Position numbers and translations under genes: made by a program | Notes under the pieces: generated by a model | Database searches by the model: none | Seen by the model: only the letters and a program-made list of their open reading frames with translations | What the model was told of the DNA's origin: nothing | Shown: positions 1-6,422 of the stretch, piece by piece | How the letters are laid out: every line of letters starts with the position of its first letter | How positions within the stretch are numbered: the stretch's first letter is position 1 | Assembly: GCF_027924565.1 (NCBI RefSeq) | Contig: NZ_AP027041.1 | Coordinates: forward strand, 1,612,001-1,676,000 | From: Lysobacter auxotrophicus | GTDB lineage: Bacteria > Pseudomonadota > Gammaproteobacteria > Xanthomonadales > Xanthomonadaceae | Direction of reading: 5' to 3' | DNA length: 64,000 nt

Positions 1-119
1 GCGACGACATCGGCGGTGACACTCAGCGCCGCGGTGCGCGAGGCGCCGGATGCAGGCAGGACGACGCCGGCGAGCACGAACCCGCATGCTGCGATCGTCG
101 AGCTGCGCTTGCGATTCAT
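1..119 (-). CDS. Secreted protein N-terminus, possibly spore coat U-like pilin (partial)
   Basis: Reading leftwards from an ATG at 119, the frame stays open to the window edge (39 residues). It starts with a short basic stretch (MNRKRSS), then a hydrophobic core ending in a likely signal peptidase site (ASGASR), then the strand-like segment TAALSVTADVVA. That pattern, signal peptide followed directly by a beta strand of the type 'a.f.VtA.V', is common at the start of spore coat U (SCPU/Csu-type) fimbrial subunits. The family call rests on about a dozen mature residues and is an inference; the secreted nature is better supported. It would be transcribed away from rluB, with about 260 bases between it and the rluB stop. 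Confidence 0.4.
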   Translation of the reverse strand, partial: MNRKRSSTIAACGFVLAGVVLPASGASRTAALSVTADVV

Positions 120-330
120 CGTCCATGGCCTGCCGGTGTCGCGGCGTCCCGGCATGCGGTGCGGCGTCCGCATGTGGTCGCCGTCACCGAGGCGTCACAT
201 GGTCGTCCCGCCAGCGTTCGGGGCCAGTGAAATGTGTGCCGTTTCCAATGCGCGGCGACGGACGGTATCGACCACGCGCAATGCGACACAGCGCCGTCGC
301 CCATGCAGGCGCCGGAAGTTTCCCGCACCC

Positions 331-360
331 AAAAAGAAACAGGGCGCCGAAGCGCCCTGT
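331..360 (-). terminator. Rho-independent terminator after rluB
   Basis: On the minus strand a perfect 9-bp stem (ACAGGGCGC / GCGCCCTGT, 339-347 and 352-360) with a TTCG loop is followed by a T-rich run (complement of 331-337). It lies 21 bases after the rluB stop and would end the scpA-scpB-rluB transcript. Confidence 0.9.
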
Positions 361-381
361 TGGATGTTGCACCGCGATGGA

Positions 382-2064
382 TCAGCCGCGCGGACCGCGA
401 CCACCGCCGGGGCGACCGCCGCCGCGCGGACCGCCCGGACGTGGGCCGGCCGGACGTGCGCCGCCGGGACGACCGCCCGGACGATTGCCCGCCGGGCCGT
501 TGCCGCCCGGTCGGTTGCCGGCCGGGCGCGGACCGCCCGGACGTGCGCCGCCGGGGCGCTGGCCGCCCGGGCTGCGCGGCTTGTCGCCGTACGGGTTGAA
601 GCTGCCGGGATTGGCGTGGTCGGACGGGAAGCTCGGCGCATTGCCCGGATGCCCGTACGGACGCGGGCTGCGCTGGCCCTGGCCGCCGCTGCGCTGACCG
701 CCGCCGCCACTGCGTTCGCCGCCGAAGCCGCCACCGCCGCTGCGCTCGCCACCGAAGCCGCCGCCGTACGCGCCACCGCGCTCGCCGCCGAAGCCGCCGC
801 GGTTGCCGCCGCCGCCACCGCCCGGACGCGGACCCTTGCCGCCCTGCGGCTTGCGCGGACCGCGCGCGCCGTCGGGGTTGCGATGGCCGCTCGGACCGGT
901 GGTCACGCCATCGGGCACGTACCAGGTGCGGAACGCCGCCGGATTGCCTTCCGGCAAGGGCTTGGGACCCTTTTCCTTGCGCTGCTTGAACGGCTTGTTG
1001 CCGGCCTTCGCCGCGGCTTCGCCACTGACCGTCAGGCCGCCGTGCTTGCGCGGACCGCCGCGACCGCGACCACCGCGATCCTCGCGCACGTGGTCGAAGC
1101 GGCGCAGTTCGCGGCCTTCGTCGGCGGTGTTGTGGCCGCCCACGTAACCGTGCGAGCGCGCCTTGCCGGTCAGGTCGATCGTCGCCTTGGTCGCCTTGCG
1201 CTGGCCGATCACCGGCTGCAGCGTCAGCGCCGACGGCGTGCCGTCTTCCAGGCCGAGCTTGCCGCGCAGCGATTCCACCGCGTCGGACGGCAGCTCACGC
1301 GACTGGCCGCGCAGCAGTTCGCGCGGCAGCGCGACCTCGCCGTAGCGGATGCGCTTGAGGCGGCTCACCTGGCAGCCCTGCGATTCCCACAGGCGGCGCA
1401 CTTCGCGGTTGCGGCCTTCCTTCACCACGACGCGGAACCAGTCGTGCGAATCGGTGCCGCCGATGCGTTCGATTTCCTCGAACTTCGCCGGGCCGTCTTC
1501 CAGCGCGACGCCGCGCGCGAGGCGGTCGACGATGTTGTCCGGCACCACGTCCTCGCCTTCCGGCGCGCGCACGCGGCAGACGTATTCGCGCTCGACTTCG
1601 AACGACGGATGCATCAGCGCATTGGCCAGCTCGCCGTCGGTGGTGAGCAGCAGCAGGCCGGTGGTGTTGATGTCGAGGCGGCCGATCGCGATCCAGCGGG
1701 CGCCCTTCAACGCGGGCAGGGCCTCGAACACCGTCGGACGGCCTTCGGGGTCTTCGCGCGTGGTCACTTCGCCTTCGGGCTTGTTGTACATCAGCACGCG
1801 CGAGGGATCGGTCAGCGCGCTGGCGACGAACTGGCGCCCGTCGAGCTCGATGCGGTCGCCGCTCTTGACGCTCACGCCGATCTGCGCGGTCTCGCCGTTG
1901 ACCTTCACCAGGCCGTCGGCGATGCGCTGTTCCAGCGCGCGTCGCGAACCCAGACCGGCCTGCGCGAGCACCTTGTGCAGGCGTTCTTCCAGGCGCGGGG
2001 CCTCGGTGGCGGCCGGATCGGCAGCGCGTTTGAGGGTGAGCTTGCGGCTCTTTTCTTCAGTCAT
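382..2064 (-). CDS. rluB: 23S rRNA pseudouridine synthase RluB with long Gly/Arg-rich tail
   Basis: RsuA/RluB-family enzyme that isomerises a uridine in 23S rRNA (U2605 in E. coli) during ribosome assembly. An S4 RNA-binding domain lies at about residues 25-70 (RLHKVLAQAGLGSRR) and the catalytic domain at about 85-260, with the active-site motif GRLDINTTGLLL (Asp131). The ATG at 2064 was chosen because it overlaps the scpB stop by 8 bases; an upstream start at 2103 would add 13 residues inside scpB. The predicted 560 residues are far longer than E. coli RluB (about 290). The extra length is a tail from about residue 300 rich in Gly, Arg and Pro, with FGGERSGGGG-type repeats. The catalytic core looks intact. 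RluB is often found after scpB. Confidence 0.93.
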   Translation of the reverse strand: MTEEKSRKLTLKRAADPAATEAPRLEERLHKVLAQAGLGSRRALEQRIADGLVKVNGETAQIGVSVKSGDRIELDGRQFVASALTDPSRVLMYNKPEGEVTTREDPEGRPTVFEALPALKGARWIAIGRLDINTTGLLLLTTDGELANALMHPSFEVEREYVCRVRAPEGEDVVPDNIVDRLARGVALEDGPAKFEEIERIGGTDSHDWFRVVVKEGRNREVRRLWESQGCQVSRLKRIRYGEVALPRELLRGQSRELPSDAVESLRGKLGLEDGTPSALTLQPVIGQRKATKATIDLTGKARSHGYVGGHNTADEGRELRRFDHVREDRGGRGRGGPRKHGGLTVSGEAAAKAGNKPFKQRKEKGPKPLPEGNPAAFRTWYVPDGVTTGPSGHRNPDGARGPRKPQGGKGPRPGGGGGGNRGGFGGERGGAYGGGFGGERSGGGGFGGERSGGGGQRSGGQGQRSPRPYGHPGNAPSFPSDHANPGSFNPYGDKPRSPGGQRPGGARPGGPRPAGNRPGGNGPAGNRPGGRPGGARPAGPRPGGPRGGGRPGGGRGPRG

Positions 2065-3112
2065 TTTTGTGTTGCTCCGACTCGGCCGTCTCGGCTTCGT
2101 CATCGGTGGGAACGGTCGTCGTCTCGACGGCGTTGTCTTGCTCGTGATCGTTCTCGTCCGCCGCGCGCTCTCCCGGCGCGGCTTCGGGCTCGCCCTGCAG
2201 GGCGTATTCGTTTTCGTCGAGGTCGAGGTCGGCGACCTCGGCGTCGATGGTGTCGGGGGTGTCGCTGCCGATCGCTTCGTCGGCGGCGGTCACATCGGCG
2301 TCGGCTCCGGTTTCGTCCGAAGCGGCGTCGTCATTCGCGCCGGCAACGTTTTCGGCCGTCGCGGTTTCGAGGTCGGTTTCAGCCTCGGGCTGGTCGCCCT
2401 GCGGCGCGCCGGTCTCGTTTGAGGCGTCCGCTTCCGATCCGCCATCGGCTTCGTTCGCCGCCGCGTCATCCGCACCGCTGCCGTCCGCGTCGGCATCGGA
2501 TGCCTCTGCGTTGGGGGCGCCATCGCCGACGCCCGCGGCGATCGGTGCCGGCGTGCCTTCGAACTGCAGTTGCGGCTCCAGCTCGCCGATGTCCTTCAGC
2601 TCCGACAGCGGCGGCAGTTCGTCCAGGCGCTTGAGGCCGAAGTAGTCGAGGAAGACCTTCGTCGTGCCGAACAGCGCCGGCTTGCCGGGCACGTCGCGAT
2701 GGCCGACGACGCGGATCCATTCGCGCTCTTCCAGCGCCTTGATGATGTTGCTGTTGACCGCCACGCCGCGGACCTGCTCGATCTCGCCGCGCGTGATCGG
2801 CTGGCGATAGGCGATCAGCGCCAGCGTTTCCAGCGTGGCGCGCGTGTAGCGCGTCTGGCGCTCGGTCCACAGGCGCGCGACCCACGGGTGCACGTCGGCC
2901 TTCACCTGGAAGCGGAAGCCGGACGACACCTCGACCAGCTCCACGCCGCGGTCCTCGCAACCGGCGCGAAGCGTTTCCAGCGCCTGTTCGACGCTGTCCG
3001 GCGGGGCCGGCTGGTCCTCGGGGAACAGCGCGTGCAGCTGCGCCAGCGTCAGCGGCTGGTTCGCGGCCAGCAGCGCGGCCTCGACGATGCGGGTGATCAG
3101 TTGTTGGTCCAT
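2057..3112 (-). CDS. scpB: Segregation and condensation protein B
   Basis: ScpB is the winged-helix (kite) dimer that binds the ScpA middle region in the Smc-ScpAB condensin, which organises and segregates the chromosome. The first ~190 residues match the family, with ETLALIAYRQPITRGEIEQV and the DVPGKPALFGTTKVFLDYFG block typical of the second winged helix. Residues ~190-351 form an Ala/Asp/Glu-rich, strongly acidic tail with no recognisable domain; typical ScpB proteins are about 170-220 residues. The start is an ATG at 3112. It is 110 bases downstream of scpA and overlaps rluB by 8 bases, so the three genes probably form one transcript. The acidic tail is long but the frame is clean. Confidence 0.95.
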   Translation of the reverse strand: MDQQLITRIVEAALLAANQPLTLAQLHALFPEDQPAPPDSVEQALETLRAGCEDRGVELVEVSSGFRFQVKADVHPWVARLWTERQTRYTRATLETLALIAYRQPITRGEIEQVRGVAVNSNIIKALEEREWIRVVGHRDVPGKPALFGTTKVFLDYFGLKRLDELPPLSELKDIGELEPQLQFEGTPAPIAAGVGDGAPNAEASDADADGSGADDAAANEADGGSEADASNETGAPQGDQPEAETDLETATAENVAGANDDAASDETGADADVTAADEAIGSDTPDTIDAEVADLDLDENEYALQGEPEAAPGERAADENDHEQDNAVETTTVPTDDEAETAESEQHKND

Positions 3113-3144
3113 GGATCGATCGGTTTCCAGCCTTGGGGCGTCAA

Positions 3145-3206
3145 TCCCGCACGCGCGGGAATCGGGTGCCTTTGGAACGGTTGAGACCGTCCCCGCCTGC
3201 GCGGGG
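3145..3206. repeat. Three small hairpins between scpA and scpB
   Basis: The 110-base gap between scpA and scpB holds three short perfect palindromes: TCCCGC/GCGGGA (3145-3160), ACGGT/ACCGT (3177-3190) and CCCCGC/GCGGGG (3191-3206). None has a T run, so they are not obvious terminators. They look like a REP-type remnant or an mRNA structure within the operon. Confidence 0.5.
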
Positions 3207-3222
3207 GAGACGACGGGCGTCG

Positions 3223-4137
3223 TCAGCCATCGTTGGCCGCCGGCTCGTCGAACTCGCTGCTCAGTTCGATCTCTTCCCCGTCCTTGAGCAGCGCGAGCGA
3301 CTTGACGTAGATCGGTGCGAACGGTGCTTCCTGCACGATCTCCACCAGTTGTTCCTTGGCCAGCGTGAGCATGCCCAGGAACGTCACCACGATGCCGAGC
3401 TTGCCTTCCTCGGCAGTAAACAACGTCTCGAAGCGGTAGAAGCTGCCGTCCTTCAAGCGCTCAAGCAGCTCGCCCATGCGCTGGCGGACGCTGAGCGCAT
3501 CGCGCTTGATCGCATGCTGGGTGAACAGCTCGGCGCGCTTGAGCACGTCGTGCAGGGCCAGCAGCATTTCCTTCAGGTCCACCGGCGGCGGCAGTCGCAC
3601 CGACGCGCGGTCCGGGACGAACGCCTGCACCGGCGCGGTATCGCGGTCCTGGCGGGGCAGGGCGTCGATATCCTCGGCGGCCTTCTTGAAGCGCTCGTAC
3701 TCCTGCAGGCGGCGGACCAGCTCGGCACGCGGATCCTCTTCCTCGCCCACCTCGTTGACCGCGCGCGGCAGCAGCATGCGCGACTTGATCTCGGCCAGCA
3801 TCGCGGCCATGACCAGGTAGTCGGCGGCCAGCTCGAAGCGCATCTCGTGCATGGCCTGGATGTAGTCGACGTACTGGCGGGTGATGTCCGCCACCGGAAT
3901 GTCGAGGATGTCCAGGTTCTGCCGGCGGATCAGGTACAGCAGCAGGTCGAGCGGGCCTTCGAACGCCTCGAGGATGACCTCCAGCGCGTCCGGCGGGATG
4001 TACAGGTCCTGCGGGATCTGCAGCACGGGCTGGCCATGGACCACCGCCAGCGGCATTTCCTGCTGCTGTGGCGCGGTGGAGGCCGGGGCGGCCACGGGTT
4101 GCGGATCGCTCGCGTCGGCTGCGCGTTCTTCGGTCAT
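3223..4137 (-). CDS. scpA: Segregation and condensation protein A
   Basis: ScpA is the kleisin subunit that bridges the Smc heads and binds ScpB. The kleisin signature is clear: [20 protein letters not shown] followed by [17 protein letters not shown], then the [20 protein letters not shown] helix, and a C-terminal winged helix containing [17 protein letters not shown]. The ATG at 4137 (protein starting MTEERAAD) gives 304 residues; an upstream start at 4167 would add 10 unconserved residues. About 50 N-terminal residues precede the conserved core and look disordered. It is first in the scpA-scpB-rluB cluster. The Smc ATPase partner is encoded at 29.4-32.9 kb on the other strand. Confidence 0.95.
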   Translation of the reverse strand: MTEERAADASDPQPVAAPASTAPQQQEMPLAVVHGQPVLQIPQDLYIPPDALEVILEAFEGPLDLLLYLIRRQNLDILDIPVADITRQYVDYIQAMHEMRFELAADYLVMAAMLAEIKSRMLLPRAVNEVGEEEDPRAELVRRLQEYERFKKAAEDIDALPRQDRDTAPVQAFVPDRASVRLPPPVDLKEMLLALHDVLKRAELFTQHAIKRDALSVRQRMGELLERLKDGSFYRFETLFTAEEGKLGIVVTFLGMLTLAKEQLVEIVQEAPFAPIYVKSLALLKDGEEIELSSEFDEPAANDG

Positions 4138-4547
4138 TCGGAGCCGGCCCCTCCGGGCCGTCGGCACTGCTATCGCTCAGGCTGGCGGTCGACGGACCAC
4201 CGTGGATGCAACGGACTTGCTGGGACGAACCTGCCGGGACCTGCCCGGTCGGGTTGGAAACTTCCCTTCAGGAATCTTCCCTTGGATCGGAACGCCGGGC
4301 CCGGCCCGGACGATCAACGCCGGCGCGTCACGCGGGGGCGTGGCGGGCGATGAAGTCTCGGGCGAGGCCGTCGGGGGCAGCGACGCACTGGGTGCGTGCG
4401 AGGCGACGGTGTGGGGAGCCGGTCGCGTCGGGCCGCTGCAGCCGGCCTTGTGAAGGCAAGGGTACGGCCTCGTCCGGGCCGTGTCCAGCCGCGGGGCGAC
4501 TACAATTCAGCCCGGTTATCCCCGGTATGGAAGGACGCACGACAAGC
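4138..4547. other. 410-base gap between scpA and the yciI-like gene
   Basis: This divergent gap should hold the promoters of scpA (leftward) and of the yciI-bolA pair (rightward). No convincing gene is visible on either strand: the open frames crossing it are antisense extensions without family-like composition. A possible -10 hexamer TACAAT lies at 4501-4506, about 40 bases before the yciI-like ATG, but I see no good -35 element. Confidence 0.4.
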
Positions 4548-4847
4548 ATGTGGTACGTGATCGAAGGTTATGACGGCAACGACGTCCTCGCGCAGCGCAT
4601 GGCGGCGCGCCCCGACCACCTGGCGCGCCTGGTCGCGCTGCGCGACGCCGGGCGCCTGCTGCTCGCCGGTCCGTGCCCGGCGATCGACGCCGAAGACCCG
4701 GGTCCGGCCGGCTTCACCGGCAGCGTGGTGATCGCCGAATTCGAATCGCTCGACGCCGCGCGCGCCTGGGCCGATGCGGATCCGTACGTCGTCGCCGGCG
4801 TCTACCAGCGCGTGGAGGTCCGGCCGTTCCGCAAGGTGCTGCCGTGA
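4548..4847 (+). CDS. YciI-family protein
   Basis: A 99-residue protein of the YciI/YCII (DABB-like ferredoxin fold) family. It begins [10 protein letters not shown] and has the family features: [22 protein letters not shown], a glycine-rich turn, then [21 protein letters not shown] (the conserved 'A..w...DPy..agv' helix) and [11 protein letters not shown] at the end. The His in RPDHL and the Asp in ADADPY are the positions discussed as catalytic-like in YciI proteins; the biochemical role of most members is unknown. The ATG at 4548 gives the usual family length. The stop overlaps the next start in a GTGA arrangement, so it is probably translationally coupled to the BolA-family gene. Confidence 0.88.
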   Translation: MWYVIEGYDGNDVLAQRMAARPDHLARLVALRDAGRLLLAGPCPAIDAEDPGPAGFTGSVVIAEFESLDAARAWADADPYVVAGVYQRVEVRPFRKVLP

Positions 4848-5128
4848 GCCTCCCGCGCGAGCAGCGCGTCGCGGCGATCCGCTCCGCGCTCGAGGCGGCG
4901 CTCGCACCGGTTTGGCTGGAGATCGAGGACGAAAGCCATCGCCACGCCGGTCACGCCGGCGCGGCCGATGGGCGAGGGCACTTCCGGGTCGACGTGGTCA
5001 GCGAGGCGTTCGCGGGCCTGGGCCCGATCGCCCGCCATCGCGCGATCTACGCCGCGCTGGGCGAGCTGATGACCACGGACATCCACGCGCTCTCGATCAA
5101 GGCGCGCACCCCGGGCGAAGCGGGATAA
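4844..5128 (+). CDS. BolA-family protein
   Basis: BolA-like proteins partner with monothiol glutaredoxins in iron-sulfur cluster and iron handling, and some also bind DNA. The 94-residue product carries the signature: [15 protein letters not shown], then [20 protein letters not shown], and [20 protein letters not shown]. The conserved His in ESHRH and in IHALS (cluster ligands in BolA-Grx complexes) are present. The start is GTG at 4844, overlapping the previous stop by 4 bases (GTGA), which fits the family length; upstream in-frame codons would lie inside the YciI gene. The sequence is closer to BolA itself than to short IbaG-type proteins. Confidence 0.9.
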   Translation: MSLPREQRVAAIRSALEAALAPVWLEIEDESHRHAGHAGAADGRGHFRVDVVSEAFAGLGPIARHRAIYAALGELMTTDIHALSIKARTPGEAG

Positions 5129-5248
5129 GCGACGCTCACCCGGTGCGTGACGTGTCGCGCTGCAGCATCCCCGCTGCCGGTTGCCTGCACGAAGGACGAA
5201 GAAGCCGACGTTTACCGCAGTCGCGTAACACCAGCTTTACACTTGAAA

Positions 5249-5264
5249 TTGGAAACGTTTACAG
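5249..5264. promoter_or_regulatory. LacI-type operator upstream of lacI-family gene
   Basis: TTGGAAACGTTTACAG contains the near-perfect palindrome GGAAACGTTTAC with a central CG, the classic shape of a LacI/GalR-family site. It is 34 bases before the regulator's GTG, suggesting autoregulation. Related boxes lie before the TonB receptor (6374) and the orphan ATPase gene (26741). Confidence 0.7.
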
Positions 5265-5297
5265 TCCGCGCGCATTGTCCGCAGAGGCCCTGACAGC

Positions 5298-6332
5298 GTG
5301 CCGAGCGTAACCATCAAAGACGTCGCCCGCGTCGCGCAGGTCTCCGTGGCCACCGTCTCGCGCGCATTGAACGGCCACGGCAACGTGGCCGAAGACGTAC
5401 GCAACCGCGTCCTCGCCGCCGCGCAGGAGCTGCGCTACACGCCGCATGCGGCCGCGCGCAGCCTCTCAAGCCGCCGCACCCAGACGCTCGGCGTCGTGCT
5501 GCCGGACCTGCACGGCGAATTCTTTTCCGAATTGATGCGCGGCATCGACCAGGTCGCCCGCGCGAAACGGCTGCACCTGCTGGTTTCGAGCTACCACGGC
5601 AATCCGGACGAGCAGGGCGCCGCGCTGCGTGCGATGCGCGGTCGCGTCGACGGCCTGCTGGTGTTGTCGCCCTTCGCCGAGATACCGACGCTGCTGGGCG
5701 AACACCTCGACCCCGCGCTGCCGACCGTGCTGATCAACAGCCAGTCCGGCCTGGACGGCACCGCCGTGCTTCGCGTGGACAACCACGGCGGCGCGGTGGC
5801 GATGGTCGAACACCTGGTCGAATGCGGCCACCGCAGGATCGCCTTCATCGCCGGCCCTGCCGACAATTTCGATGCGCACGAACGCCTTCGCGGTTATCGC
5901 GATGCGCTCGCGCGCCTGCTTCCCGGCACGCCCGAATGGGTCGTGCAGGGCGACTTCGACGAAGCATCGGGCCATCGCGCCGGTCACGAACTGCTCGGCG
6001 CCGCGCAACGTCCCGATGCCGTCTTCGCCGCGAACGACATGATGGCGCTGGGATGCCTGTTCGCGTTCGCGCACGAAGGCGTTCGCGTGCCCGCCGAGAT
6101 CGCCGTTGCGGGCTTCGATGACATCCCGCTTGCACGCTACGTGCACCCGGCCCTCACGACCATTCGCGTCAACATCGCCGAACTCGGCGCTCGCGCGGCG
6201 CGTTTGCTGATCTCGCAAATCGCCGGCGAAGCGGCCGCAGAGCCGTCAACGTCGCCTTCCGGCGTGCTGGCGACCGAGCTGATCGTGCGCGAGTCGGGCG
6301 GCACCCGCACGCCACCTCCGCCTTCTGCGTGA
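5298..6332 (+). CDS. LacI-family transcriptional regulator
   Basis: A 344-residue LacI/GalR-type regulator. The N-terminal helix-turn-helix is complete (VTIKDVARVAQVSVATVSRA, residues 4-23), followed by the hinge helix (HAAARSLSSRRTQTLGVVLP) and a periplasmic-binding-protein-like sensor domain to about residue 330, including the usual DAVFAANDMMALG and VAGFDDIPLARYVHPALTTI segments. The start is GTG at 5298. The gene heads a block of TonB receptor, glucanase, sugar ABC importer and glycosidase, all on the same strand, and a palindromic box of the type its HTH should bind lies before it, before the receptor gene and before the ATPase gene at 26.9 kb. It is probably a local repressor released by an imported sugar; the ligand is unknown. 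Confidence 0.93.
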   Translation: MPSVTIKDVARVAQVSVATVSRALNGHGNVAEDVRNRVLAAAQELRYTPHAAARSLSSRRTQTLGVVLPDLHGEFFSELMRGIDQVARAKRLHLLVSSYHGNPDEQGAALRAMRGRVDGLLVLSPFAEIPTLLGEHLDPALPTVLINSQSGLDGTAVLRVDNHGGAVAMVEHLVECGHRRIAFIAGPADNFDAHERLRGYRDALARLLPGTPEWVVQGDFDEASGHRAGHELLGAAQRPDAVFAANDMMALGCLFAFAHEGVRVPAEIAVAGFDDIPLARYVHPALTTIRVNIAELGARAARLLISQIAGEAAAEPSTSPSGVLATELIVRESGGTRTPPPPSA

Positions 6333-6373
6333 TACCCGTGCCCCGGGGCGTCACGGTTCCTTGTGTCTGTTCG

Positions 6374-6388
6374 CTGTAAACGATTCCA
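6374..6388. promoter_or_regulatory. LacI-type operator upstream of TonB receptor gene
   Basis: CTGTAAACGATTCCA. Read on the minus strand it is TGGAATCGTTTACAG, which differs from the box before the lacI-family gene (TGGAAACGTTTACAG) at one position. It lies 35 bases before the receptor ATG and 42 bases after the regulator's stop. Confidence 0.72.
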
Positions 6389-6422
6389 CGTGGTTCGACA
6401 TGCTTTTGGAGAGAGGAAGCAT

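Noticed and set aside
712-830. CRISPR-like or microsatellite repeats in the rluB tail
   Set aside because: The repeats are in frame and code for a Gly/Arg-rich protein segment; spacing is irregular and there are no unique spacers.
16-2634. Plus-strand open frame opposite rluB and scpB rich in Arg/Ala
   Set aside because: It is antisense to two conserved genes and low-complexity because it mirrors their repeated tails.
4328-4549. Minus-strand 73-codon frame in the scpA-yciI gap
   Set aside because: No ribosome site, no recognisable motif, and overlaps the likely promoter of the yciI-like gene.
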